Positions 22,436-34,546 of a DNA stretch of 64,000 bases are shown here, piece by piece (positions within the stretch are counted from its first letter, which is position 1; the number at the start of each line of letters is the position of its first letter). Under the pieces are notes generated by a model. It saw nothing but the letters and a program-made list of their open reading frames with translations, did not search any database and was not told where the DNA came from. Source of the DNA: Progne subis subis (taxonomy: Eukaryota > Chordata > Aves > Passeriformes > Hirundinidae); assembly GCA_022316685.1 (NCBI GenBank), contig JAKJHU010000046.1:2720001-2784000 (forward strand). Reading direction: 5' to 3'. Both the position numbers and the translations under genes were made by a program.

Positions 22436-24018
22436 GTAAATCCCTCCTTTGTGGCCTTTTAACAGTAGCAGCAGCTCTACATACAAAAAAGTCAGCATTC
22501 AGCCTTACATAAGGACAGATTGTATGTCCATGGCTGTGTGTCCTGGAAGTTAGAGTAACAAGCAGTGATTGTACGTTTTAATTTCAATACTCTGCCACTG
22601 ATTTGCTGTATATAATGTGTATAGTCCAGTTCAGCTTGTTTCAAATAAACCTGATAGCTTTTATCAATTCCACAAAATTACATAAAGGGACTTTAAGTAA
22701 TATAAAATGTTGGAAATTTATGTGAGAAGTGGTACAACACCCTAGAACTTGCAGAAAAAGATTGGTAATCTGTAATTGTTCTTCATGCAAGCCTCTTGAG
22801 TCAGTGTTAATCAAACTGGTGAAAACACTGTTTTTCCTGTGGGGGTCCTCAAATTTTGAACGGTGAGTGTAAGATGTTTTAAGCTGTCAGAAAGTGGTGA
22901 GTTTTTCCCCACTGCAAGCTAGAATTCTGTATGGTATCTGAAGTTGTTGTCAACGCAATGTAGCAGTCCTCTTTGAAATGGCTGGGTAACAGTGGGACAA
23001 GCTGAAATAACAGGAAAGCCACATAGGCTTTTCAGCACTGAGCATATTCAAGCTGAGTTAAAGAAGTTATAAAGGGCTTGCTTTCCTAGAAGATGGAATT
23101 AATTTCCTCTGGTGGTGAGGGTGGGTGGTGGGGGAAATAAGTTTTGCTTTTAGCGTTAACTTTCTGAGTTCAGACAATGTTTATATGTGCTTTGAGGTAT
23201 GGTAAAACCTGCTCTTAATTCCTATGTCAGAAATGCTTTTTTTTACTGTCTTCTGTGAAAGTTAGTAATTTGCCCACTTCCAAAATCCAGCATGAAAACT
23301 CATGTAAGATCAAAACCCTGAATTCAGTAAGACCTTCTGGTTTCTAAATGAGTTAGAACACAGCTGAACGCTTCAGCCTACAGTCAGCCCCAGAAGATGG
23401 AAGAATCTTTCTGCATAGATACACAAGAATGCATGTTTCCATTTACTTTGCCAGAGACTTTAGAAATGCAAAATAATTCTTAGGTGCTTATTTACTTTAT
23501 TTTACAAAGCGTGTTACATGAGCCCAAAAGAAGAATGGGATAACCTGAATGTGGTTAGGCACTCTCCCAAGCTCCTTAGGAGCTTAGGCACACTCCCAAG
23601 CAAGGCTTAGGGGAATTTGGTGCCTCAGAACTCTGTGGAGCTGATTCAGGTGTCTTGGAAGTCAATGAGAGATACTTCATTTTGGTCCAAGGGGGTTTGG
23701 ATCAGGTCTCTGCATTATCAGCAATATTCTTAGAAGCTCCTAAGACCTGCACAAAACTTAGAAAAACTCCTCATTGACTTCCATCAGCTTTGGATCAGAT
23801 CCTCTGAGCTAGACTTCAGTTATGCCATAATGATGATGTACCATCTGTGTTTGTATAATGAAAGGGTACTGTTTGGTTAGTAGAAACTATATTTGATGCT
23901 GAAGTGTAAAGCCGCAGCTATTTGCAGGGACCTCAGGAATCTTAAGTCACATTTATGGCAGCTTTTGAATGCCTTTGACTAGATGATTTACTGCCCATTT
24001 TATGCAATTTTATGGCAG
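22436..24018 (+). other. SORBS1 intron
   Basis: A 1.6-kb intron. It contains an 18-bp near-perfect direct repeat around a small palindrome (23555-23601). It also has a 13-bp perfect inverted repeat with 99 nt between the arms (23657-23669 and 23769-23781). Both are described as findings. No exon was found. Confidence 0.55.
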
Positions 24019-24186
24019 AAACTTTTAGAGGACCAGAGACGGCTTAAACGTGAGCAAGAAGAAGCTGATATTGCCGCTAGAAGGCACACAGGGGTTATTC
24101 CAACGCACCATCAGTTTATCACTAATGAACGATTTGGGGACCTCCTAAATGTAGACGATACAGCAAAGAGGAAATCTGGGTCAGAG
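24019..24186 (+). CDS. SORBS1: SORBS1 exon: charged helix and HTGVIPTHHQF segment
   Basis: The acceptor is TTTTATGGCAG. The donor is GAG|GTCTGT, which is weak. The exon is 168 nt, phase 0 to 0. It encodes KLLEDQRRLKREQEEADIAA, then RRHTGVIPTHHQFITNERFG, then DLLNVDDTAKRKSGSE, nearly identical to mammals. The first part is strongly charged and predicted helical. It leads directly into SH3-1. Confidence 0.97.
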
Positions 24187-25636
24187 GTCTGTTTTAGTTA
24201 CCTCAATCTGCTGCTTGACCCAAAGCAATAATTGCCTCTCACAACATTGTGCTTTAGGCCAACATTAGCTCTTCAGAGAATGTCGTTTATTTTTTTTTTT
24301 TTCCCCACCTTCCCCTTTCCCATTCTGGCTTCATTTAGATCTGCTTTGACTTTTATGCCTGGTAAATTAATTGATATCTCTATACCAAGCTGCATATATT
24401 AAAGCATGCCTGCTGAGAATTGCTGGTGCACACCTGTGATGCATGCCTTTAAATATCAGCTACTTAGTCAATCAAAGGCCTTCTACATCTTTTTGCATCA
24501 TATTGCTACATTGTCTTCTTGTCTGTGCCTTACGCTGAGAAACTTCATATCTTGCTGATCCTGACCATGCAGCTGTCACATAGGTTTTTTTTTTTTAGAA
24601 ATACATTGTTTCTTCTCTTGAAATATGCTTAATGTCCATTAGAAACAATCTGAAAAAAGATCTCAGCATGTTTCACTGCGTACAACCTGGCTGGACTTTC
24701 TTAAAGAGACAAAGGAGGAGATACATATTTTTTGCATGAGCCCAAGGCACTTTTCTAGAGGGCTGGATGTTGTGTCCATGTGTTATGGCCAAACACCTTT
24801 CCTGCCTCACATGGATTGCTCTTGACAGCAGCTCTGTTTCCCCGGACTGCGGTGGTGAGTGAGGTGCTCACCATGTGGATGGAGTACACCTGTCTGCCCT
24901 TTAGTTTCAAATGCTCTGGAGCCTCATCAGTGTGACTGCTTTGTATTTTATGCTGTTACCAAAATGACTTTAAAATTGTCTGAATATTTTGTGGCCATTA
25001 GAAAATCAGCCAAGTAAACCTTTAGAGCCTAGTCCTGCTGTCAACGTCCATTCTGGCTCTTTAGCCACTGAAATTTTTTTAAAAACATGTTCTTAATTTA
25101 TTCATATTTCCTCTTCACCTTTGTCTCTTTCCTACCAATTGATACAGAGCATATGGGTCACAGTGCAATATTCAGCAGGGCCAGGTAATAATCAATAAGG
25201 GCCACATCAAATAATGTCCTACTGTTTTCCCCAGCTCTTGCTTTTCCATTCAAATGTCAAGGGAAATTTGGTCCTGGAGCCCCAGTAACTGTAGTTACTG
25301 GAGTAGCTTTCATTCATAAGGGTTAGTAACATTCAAAAGTTAACTGCTGTTCAATATATTTCCTGTAGAGCTCCTAATTACTGCTATAGCAGAAGTTGGC
25401 ACTTTGTGTCCTGGTGGGAGATGCCCATCCAGCATATTTGGACTGTAATACCAGTTGCACGCAAGCTTGTAGCAGAATACCTGCATTCATTTTCCTCTCC
25501 ATGCTAATCTTAGCTGTAGAAGAGTTTGGGTAATTTTTCTCAGAAGAGGGTTGAAAACCTAATTATTATTTTAATATATTGCTTTGTGTGGTGTTTTTTG
25601 TTTGTTTGTTTGTTTTTTTTTTTTTTTAATCTCCAG
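24187..25636 (+). other. SORBS1 intron
   Basis: A 1.4-kb intron with no recognised exon or repeat. A GTTTGTTT run and a T tract at about 25,597-25,627 form the pyrimidine stretch before the next acceptor. Confidence 0.5.
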
Positions 25637-25683
25637 ATGAGACCTGGTAGAGCCAAGTTTGACTTTAAAGCACAGACACTAAA
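25637..25683 (+). CDS. SORBS1: SORBS1 exon: start of SH3-1
   Basis: The acceptor is TTTTAATCTCCAG and the donor is AA|GTAAGT. The exon is 47 nt, phase 0 to 2. It encodes MRPGRAKFDFKAQTLK. The ALYDF-like strand ARAKFDFKAQ is the first beta strand of SH3-1. Mammals have MRPARAKFDFKAQTLK. Confidence 0.97.
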
Positions 25684-27173
25684 GTAAGTACAGCTTGTTG
25701 CTCCTGCATGGAGTGTTCTTCTGCTTTTTCCCCTAGAATGCAGCATTTTTGAAGTGTCATGTAATTGGATTCATGTTTTAGGGTGTCTTTCCAATTCTCA
25801 AAGCAAATTTATCCATAGTAAGGCAGGGAAAGTAATATGAACCTTGAAGGTCATAGTATCTAAAGGAAAATGTCTTCTTTCTCAGTGCACCTCTATCCCA
25901 CATGATTTTTAGGACAAGCCTGCGTTCTTTACTGTAACAAGTGAGTGCTCTGCCCTTTGGGTGGGTGGAGCCACAGGAGAGGAACATCCTTTCCACTGTG
26001 CAAAGGATAGCCCATGGGCAGAAGTTAAACAGATGCCCAGCTTTAAGCATGTGAGCCCCCAACTCGGCATTTTCCTGATTCAGGGTATAGAAAGGTGCAG
26101 AGTGGTCACTGCTCTCCTGGCATCTATGGATACATCGGCGGACATCTCAGATGTCACTGTTATAGCTCCAGGCCCTGTTGTGGTCCTTTGGGCGAATTGC
26201 ATGGCACTACTTGTTCTTTTTAGGGAAGACTGCTGTGAAGAAAAGGCCTGGAAAGCCTCTCTCTCAGCATGAGCCCGGAGAAGTCCTCATTTTAACATTG
26301 CTAGGGAGGGGAAAAAGAAGAACAGAATTCAGTAAAGGACCTGCTGGTTTTTGTCTCATGAGCTAATGTCCTGAGAATATTTTTATATGTTCTATAGGTG
26401 ATGATTTGTAATAATTTAAATAGCATCTCCCCAGCACCTATAATAGAACTGCATCAGATTAGGTGTAGCTGTTGTGTCCCTTGAGTAGAACATACCAGGG
26501 TGCCAGACAAAAGTAAAGCAGACTTGGAAAAATCATCTTAGAAAAGGCTGTGTTGTTTACTTTCCTCAGGGGACTCAAGTAGTAAGTTTATGAACCTAGT
26601 ACAAGCTGGCCATAGTTCCTCAAGCTGCAGACATTCACGATTTTAGCACTGAAGCCTGTGGATTGAAATTCCAATTTTTAGCCCACTTGAGGTCAGTGAT
26701 TGCACAACCACAGGGTGACCATCAGTGTAATCATTGCAGGATCAACTTCACCATGTGAGTATGTTAATCTAATCAGCAAACTAGCCCAGATTAAAATCAT
26801 GTGTCTCTTTGGAAAGCAATTGCGACATGACTGTTTGAAAACAGGAATTGAAGGCTGCTTGTCATATCCAATATGGAAAGTAGCCAGTGTCATATTTGGC
26901 TTGAGCTTGACCCCGTTGCTTGTGGGAGAGTATGTGGTTATTAGGGCACTCACAGGCGAACCTTTTTGACAGAATGCCCAAAGAACAAGAGAGGTCCTTG
27001 CACATCACAATATGAACAGAGTAATCCTCAATATTTAGCTTGTGCATTGGGTGGAACATGACGTGTATCAACATGCTGATGCAAACCTTGGTACCTAGGG
27101 ATTGCTGGACAGAAAAAAACCACATCTGTTCTCTTCCTGTGAAGTTCTGATGGAGTGCTTGTGTTGTTAACAG
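25684..27173 (+). other. SORBS1 intron inside SH3-1
   Basis: A 1.5-kb intron interrupting the SH3-1 coding sequence after its first strand. Open frames exist on both strands at 26,690-27,125, but none has a recognisable product. No clear repeat was found. Confidence 0.5.
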
Positions 27174-27288
27174 GGAACTTCCTCTGCAAAAAGGAGATAT
27201 TGTTTACATCTACAAGCAGATTGACCAGAACTGGTTCGAAGGTGAACACCATGGCAGAGTTGGCATCTTCCCACGATCGTACATAGAG
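27174..27288 (+). CDS. SORBS1: SORBS1 exon: body of SH3-1
   Basis: The acceptor is GTGTTGTTAACAG and the donor is GAG|GTAGCT. The exon is 115 nt, phase 2 to 0. It encodes [20 protein letters not shown] followed by [18 protein letters not shown]. It shows the SH3 ligand-groove residues: the RT-loop acidic/Leu segment, the conserved Trp of QNW, and the FPxxY motif. The residue after the Trp is Phe, where mammalian SORBS1 has Tyr. Confidence 0.98.
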
Positions 27289-27395
27289 GTAGCTGCTTTC
27301 CTTGCAGGTGTTCTCTTTGTCCACTCCCTTTCTGCCAGAGACCAGTTTATGGGCTTCGTGTCTGAGACCTAGCTGATTCTGTTTGTTCTTTCTAG

Positions 27396-28535
<1,140 letters not shown>

Positions 28536-28730
28536 GGTGAGAGGATCACATTGATTCGACGGGTGGATGAGAACTGGTATGAAGGAAGAATCTCTGGCAC
28601 CAGTCGCCAGGGCATCTTCCCCGTCACTTACGTGGAAGTGCTCAAACGGCCGGTGGTCAAGAACGCCATTGACTATCCTGACCCACCAGTGTCCCTCTCC
28701 CCCAGCCGCAGCGTGACAGCATCACCGCAG
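28536..28730 (+). CDS. SORBS1: SORBS1 exon: body of SH3-2 and Ser/Pro tail
   Basis: The acceptor is CTTCCCACAG and the donor is CAG|GTACTG. The exon is 195 nt, phase 0 to 0. It encodes [20 protein letters not shown], then [19 protein letters not shown], then a tail ending [11 protein letters not shown]. The conserved Trp (ENWYEG) and FPxxY are present. In standard isoforms this exon can join downstream cassettes or the exon at 39281, all of which start in phase 0. Confidence 0.98.
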
Positions 28731-30641
28731 GTACTGGGAATACATACAGCCAGGTTAACACCTTGCAAAATGGTGGGATATGGCCATTCTTGTGCTAGAA
28801 GCAATAGCTGAAAAAAAAGCTGTTTTTAAGATTAGAATTTTGTGCCGTAAAGTCATGTGCTCCCTTGCAGTAAGCTTCAACTGCAGGAAAAAGTGATGTT
28901 TCATTTACCAGAAAGGTTAATGAATGGATCATTTGGGGATTTGGAGACTCAGCTTTTTATCTCTGATATGTAGCTTGAATCCAGGCCAGGATTCTGAAAG
29001 GGCTGCAGTTCACAGCCATGTGATTAAATTTCACTGCCAGAGATGGAATGAATTAGTGATCTAGCTTCTCCTGATTATGTGTTTACACTTCACGCACCTT
29101 TACTGTGATGAGGGGAATTTTATATTATGACTGTTAGAAGTTTCATAGTCTGTAATGTTTTAAGAATTGCTATGGTTTGTAAGAGTCATTATGTTGATCC
29201 CAGTCAGCTTGAATTAAGCTATATACCTGCCCCTTTAGAATCTAACTCATGACCAGGGTTTTTGGAGACAGGGTCAGAAGAACAGCCTGTATTATTTGAA
29301 ACTGCTGCTAAATGAACTCAGATTTTGAGAGCAGGTCAGTCTGGGATCTTCCATGAATATTAGATTCACTATAAACCAGTTCAAAGCAGAGATCAAAATA
29401 GCAGCAGGTAATTATATGGGGATCCCAGAATGTTTGCCATGGCGAACTTATCAAGTGAGTCTCTAAATCCCTTAGTTTTGCTCCCATCCTGCAAATACTC
29501 ATGACAGAGGAAGGTCAGCATACGTCTGGGTCATGGCCACGAGGTTCTGATGCATCTCCCTCTCAACCACGGGACCAAAAACAAGGTCATGACTGCAAGA
29601 AACATAAGTGGAGAATTGGGATTGGGAGGAAGGGATATATGGTACAGAAAGAATAGGAAAAAAATGCCATGACTCGTGCCTGTTGTTTCTTTGGATCTTT
29701 CCTAAAAGGAGTGTTTTTAGTCTTAGTCACTTTGTAAAGAGGAAAATCTTATTGCTTGTTTGGGATTCTCAGTCAAAGTGGACGTCAGCTGAGCTTTTTC
29801 TGTGAGCTCGGCAGCCTCTCCATAGCTGTGGCCTATTTTCCACAAGCTCCCTGCAAGCTTCTCCCTTTGATGGAAGGGATCATATCCACCTTGTTTTAGT
29901 TTCCTTTGCTATTCTTCTGATCCCTCCCCTACAAAGTCAGTACTCCTCTGTTTTTGTGCCTGACTTGGCTGAGCACTGAGGAGCAGTCTGACCAGTGCTA
30001 ATGTAGCTGTTCTCACCGCTGCTGCTGGTGGTAGAAGCTATGGGCAGGACTTGGTAGTGTGTTCTGCCCTTATAAACACAGGACCTGTTTCAGTGACCTG
30101 AAGAGCACATAGCCACAGCTGGCTTTTTTGATCCCTTTCTCCTGTGCAGCTTCTGCAATGCATGTTTCCTGAGGAGCAGGCATTGCTTATGCTGGAGTTG
30201 CATGAAGTCAAAGTTCATTGCAGCAGTGAATTCTGGCTGGATCCACAGTGTGAGTTGCTGGGGCCCCAGCTATTGCTGCCAAGCCAGTCAAATGCTGCAT
30301 TCTGCCATCATGATGGTGGCTGCAGCTGCTCCCTGAGGGACTCGGGGCTTACGGTATGAAGTCAGAGGCCACAAGGTGTTTTGTGTTCTGGGATCCTGTC
30401 AAAGGCTGGAGAAGGGTGTTAGCAGCACAAATACAGGCTGTGCTCTGTGGTTGGAGTAGCTGTGGACGGCATGTGTGGGAACACAGCACACCATCCATAG
30501 AAAACTTGTGCATGTGGTCACAGATCTGCTTCTCTCCACACTTGCTCTCTCCCTCTTTTTACTTTTGCTTGGTTTTGTATTTCCTTTATTATTTTTTTGT
30601 TCATTTTTTTCTTTTTCTCTCCTGCTTTTGTCTCCTTCAAG
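28731..30641 (+). other. SORBS1 intron
   Basis: A 1.9-kb intron. No exon with matching phase and homology was found. The last 60 nt form a long T/C-rich tract before the acceptor at 30640-30641. Open frames at 30144-30655 are unsupported. Confidence 0.5.
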
Positions 30642-31361
30642 TCTCCCAGCTCTGAGCTGCTCCATACTCCAACTCCTCCGCCTTTGCCTTTTGCGCGCCG
30701 CGCTTTGTCTCCAGAGGTGCAGGCGGTCACATCCGAGTGGATTGCTCTGACCGTGTCTCCCAGCACCACTCCTGCCATAACTCCTCCATTGCCTCCTCTG
30801 CCTGAAGCCTCCCTCTCTCACACTGACTATCTCTCGCCTTCTGCTGCAGCCAGTCCTTCCCCCACAGTCAGCCTCCACCATTCTCATCTTTCCGGCTCCT
30901 CGACTCCCAGGTCCATTAAATCCCCATTGCCCTCTTCCTCATCCAGACCTCAGTCCTCTGCCCGCAGTTTCTACCAGGCCACTCCACAAAACGAAGAAAC
31001 GTTTGACTCCCCTTCTCCCAGCGTGACTTACTCTAACTCCTCTCCCCGGGCAGTGGAGAGCCCCGAAAGCATCCTCGCAGAGCAGCGTGACACCGCTGCC
31101 AGCCAAGCCTGGCTCCAAAAGACAGGAGAGGGCAGCAGCCACCCTGAGCAGAGTGCTCACGCTGTCCCCAGGATCTCTGTTGAGCGCTGCCTGAAACCAT
31201 CCCAACTAGACATGCGTGTGAGCCCAGAAAGGAGACCCGTGGGTTCCTCTGAGGACAACCAGTTGTGTCAGGAGCTAATGGCTATTGTTCAGGGAGGTAA
31301 AACAGAGAAAAGAGACATGAGGAGAGGTGATACGGGAAAGTTTCAAAGCGGGGAAAAGAAG
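30642..31361 (+). CDS. SORBS1: SORBS1 long Ser/Pro-rich cassette exon between SH3-2 and SH3-3
   Basis: The acceptor is TTGTCTCCTTCAAG and the donor is AAG|GTACTT. The exon is 720 nt, phase 0 to 0. It encodes the recognisable RRALSPEVQAVTSEWIALTV, then ITPPLPPLPEAS, then STPRSIKSPLPSS. Mammals have RRALSPEMHAVTSEWISLTV and LTPPLPPLPEAS. Several PxxP motifs could be internal or external SH3 ligands. A second possible donor (GGAG|GTAAAA, exon end 31296, phase 1) lies after the codons for QELMAIVQG. The 3' half is poorly conserved with mammals, so the exact 3' end is less certain than the 5' end. Confidence 0.9.
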
Positions 31362-31501
31362 GTACTTCTGCATGTGTGTGTGCTGCTCTGGATTGCTGAT
31401 TTTTGTTTAACTGCTGGGTTGAGCTTTGTGCTGCTCTGCTGGCAAAGCAGAGCCAGTGGTTGCCACATGTCATTTTGATGATCCTAAGACATTTTTTTCA
31501 G

Positions 31502-31695
31502 GGGTCACCAGTGGCATTCACTTGATAGCAGATCAAAAATTTTGGAAGAGGGCTCAAGAGCAGTGTAGAGAAAATTATTTTAGAATAAATAACACAGGAC
31601 TGACACAATCAAGCACATCTAATGAGGGGATTATCTCAGACAGTGGCTATTACCAGATGTGTCAGATGAAAGCATCACACAAGCCCACTGTGTAG
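31502..31695 (+). CDS. Candidate alternative terminal exon of SORBS1
   Basis: The acceptor tttttttcag precedes an open stretch of about 64 codons ending in TAG at 31693-31695. The frame is continuous if the upstream exon uses its alternative donor at 31296 (phase 1), which joins as IVQGG then VTSGIHLIADQKFWKRAQEQ and on to ISDSGYYQMCQMKASHKP. The amino-acid composition is protein-like. I do not recognise the peptide, and no polyadenylation signal is obvious soon after the stop. If used, the product would lack SH3-3. This is a hypothesis based on splice signals and frame. Confidence 0.3.
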
Positions 31696-32645
31696 AATAC
31701 AGGCAATTTCTTGCTAATCAGAGATTTTACAATGGGCAGTGAATCATTTTTGGTTATAGAATTTGTTTGTTTTTCCTAAGCCAAGGACTGAAAAGCATTT
31801 TAAACATAAGCCTGGCTCCTAGAATCACAAAAGGGGGTCCCTGGAGCCTATGGTTTAGTGAACCTTAGTCTGGGATATGCATGACTAAGGGGAGTCTTGA
31901 TGGTTATCTATGTATTGAGAGGAAGTTATTACCTTTGCGTTTCTAAAATGATATGAAAGGCTCCAGCCACAAAGGAGAATCAGACCTAGTGATGCTTTTC
32001 CCCAAGAGGCGTTAGTTATATGTAGCTATATGTTACAATTAGAGGAAGCACAGAGGGAATTCTCCAGTAGCTTCTACAACATATCTTCAGCCCTCAGTCT
32101 TTGCATGGGATATATGCTTCACTTTGCAGCTCTGTGTTGCCTTGGGGCCCATTGTGGGGTACAGCCAGCCCAATTACATTACAGTACCCCAATGAGTGTA
32201 AGTTTGGAGAATTTGAAATCATAGAATTTCAAATACTGTCTTGGATGCACTGCAGTAGCCTCCACGACATACCCCATCTGGCCAAATTTAAATAATGAGA
32301 AACCAGGGTTTCCAAGATGACATGTTTCACACTGGGAAAACTTATGACAAATAATTTGATTTCTGTCTGAATCATAACCAGAATTCTACTGGGAGCTGTG
32401 TCAAGACTGTACTGTTTATTATCCAGACATATTTCAGTAGCAGTTTATAGACTTAACCTGCATGTTTAAAACAGAGTGAGGTGGTCAGCTCAGACAAACC
32501 AACTGGAAACGGCACTTGTCCTTGCATGGAGTTACTGTTGCTGTGTGTGGTTCAAATTTACTGGATAGTAGATGCTCTTATCACTAGCAGTGGCTGTGAT
32601 AAGAGTGTATGTGCCAAGCTGACCAATTTTTCTTTTCTTCAAAAG
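31696..32645 (+). other. SORBS1 intron
   Basis: Intronic DNA before the next cassette. No repeat or further exon was recognised. Confidence 0.5.
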
Positions 32646-32762
32646 ACAGCAGACTCAAAAGTATTCTCTCCATCTGCTCCTCTCTCTTCCTCTACCCTCT
32701 CTTCCTCTACTGTCACAACACAGCCACCTCCCAGACTTACACGCAGAGTCAATAAGCCACAG
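32646..32762 (+). CDS. SORBS1: SORBS1 Ser/Thr-rich cassette exon
   Basis: The acceptor is TTTTCTTCAAAAG and the donor is CAG|GTAATC. The exon is 117 nt, phase 0 to 0, and can be skipped in frame. It encodes TADSKVFSPSAPLSSSTLSS followed by STVTTQPPPRLTRRVNKPQ. The QPPPRLTRR motif is a class-type SH3 ligand (PxxPxR-like). I place it in SORBS1 by position, phase and composition. I do not firmly recall the mammalian equivalent. Confidence 0.72.
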
Positions 32763-34503
32763 GTAATCCTTTGCTGATTCCTCTTCCATTAATTAGAGTT
32801 GTTTCCATGCCATGGTTTTGTAACATGCTTATTTAGCCACTCATTGATTAGACAGGTGAGATAATTTTCCTCTAATTTAGAATTTTTATTAAAAAAAAAA
32901 AAAAATCCAGGCTGTTAAGAAGGGCAGGTATGGGAAAAATCTTCAGCTGAGAATCTATGTAGATCAAGTCTAGGTTTCTGCACATTTGTACCAGCTGAGG
33001 ACCTGTTTATCAGTTCCTCCAAAATATTAACTCAGGGCTCGCTTAGTTCTGACCTTGAGCTCCTACAGCTTGATTGAATTATAAGGCAGTGTTGGTGGCC
33101 TTCTTAGTAGGAATGGTGTAGCACAAGAAAATTTGGTTCAGGTATTGTTTAACAACCTGAGATCAGGATTCAAGGTTTGAGCATCTCAGAGGTGGGGATA
33201 AGGCATACACAACTTGGTATCCACAATGCCAGAAGTCTGCTCTGGTCTCAGGTAGGATTCAGAGGTTCTAAGCTCTGTTGCTGAGAGCTACAAACGTTTT
33301 TTAAGAGGGATTCAGTAGGGTCTGTGCAGCATGGCTCAGACTCAGCACTGTGTCTGAGCTGCCCAGCGTGTGGGAAACAGCAATGCTCATATCTGCTGGT
33401 GCCTCATCAGTCCTTCAAGGCAACTTCCACAAGATGGCAACATTTGAAACAGAAAGTTCACAATTAGCAAAAACTGGACTGAGTTTGTAGTGTTGGGTAT
33501 TGGGGAAGCAATCTTCAGCTTGATTGGTGAACCAGACAAGTTGCTCAAGCAGAATGAATGTGGGAAGTAGTTGCCAATGTTACTTACTCTCTTGATCAGA
33601 TTAAGAGAGAGAGACAGCTTAAACTCTGAAAATTTCCTAATACCTTTATTCATTTTCTTCCACTTGAAGCTTGCACAACCTTTTACTGAACAACCACCTC
33701 TTGCTTCCTTTTCACTTTCAGTATCTGAGTACAATAGAATACATGTTCTGCTTCATGTTCAAAATCTATAGGAGTTTCCTGTGTTGGCCTTTCTCCTGAG
33801 CTCTGTTCTGCTTGGTCCTGCTGATGCTTGCCCTGGATAGATGTGATCCAAAAGAGCCACATTTCTCTCCAGTGATGATTAGCACACTGTTCTATTTTGG
33901 GTGTTCCACCTGGTTGTAATAAGACCCCATGGCCTTTCTTTGGAGCAAAGCCAAGTCAATATTTATATTGTATATGCCTTGACAATCAGAGCATTGTCAG
34001 TGTCAAGTTAAAATTGTGTGTGACATTAGCAGCAGTCTTGACCTCATTTTCAGCTCTGGGTCTACAGTTGTTTAGGGAGCAGGAGTGGTATTTATGTGTG
34101 CAAACGGTTTCTCGTTATCTGTGCGATCCATGCAGAGGCTGATGGTTTCAGCAGAACTTCAGGTAATACCCTGAAGGCTTTTCAAAAATCTGTACCTCTC
34201 AACTGAATTTAATCAAATGAGAAAAGCACTTAGCAGACATGGAAGTGAGACATTACATTTGGGGTTTCCTTCCATTAGTGTCCATCCCTCATGTTTGAGG
34301 TACGATTTTGAATTTTAGTTTTTTTTCTTATTATGGAAATGTCTCCAGTTATGAAATTCTGACCCAGGTTTATTTGCAGGTTTAAGACCCTTTGGTACAG
34401 GACTGGTGTAAGGACTGTGTTCTTACCTGTTACGTTGAGTAAAAATATAAATTGCATTGGCTCTTTAAACTGTTCTGAAGTTCCCTTTTGTTTGCTTTTA
34501 CAG

Positions 34504-34546
34504 GTCCAACTAAAAAGAAAAAATAATTACCTCACAGCACGTGAAG
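34504..34546 (+). other. Orphan exon-like segment in SORBS1 intron
   Basis: The strong acceptor (ttttgtttgcttttacag) and donor (GAAG|GTATTG) frame a 43-nt piece. From phase 0 it would encode VQLKRKNNYLTARE and end in phase 1. All later exons in the window expect phase 0, so inclusion would shift the frame and stop early within the 38456 exon. It may be a poison exon or simply unused. Confidence 0.2.
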
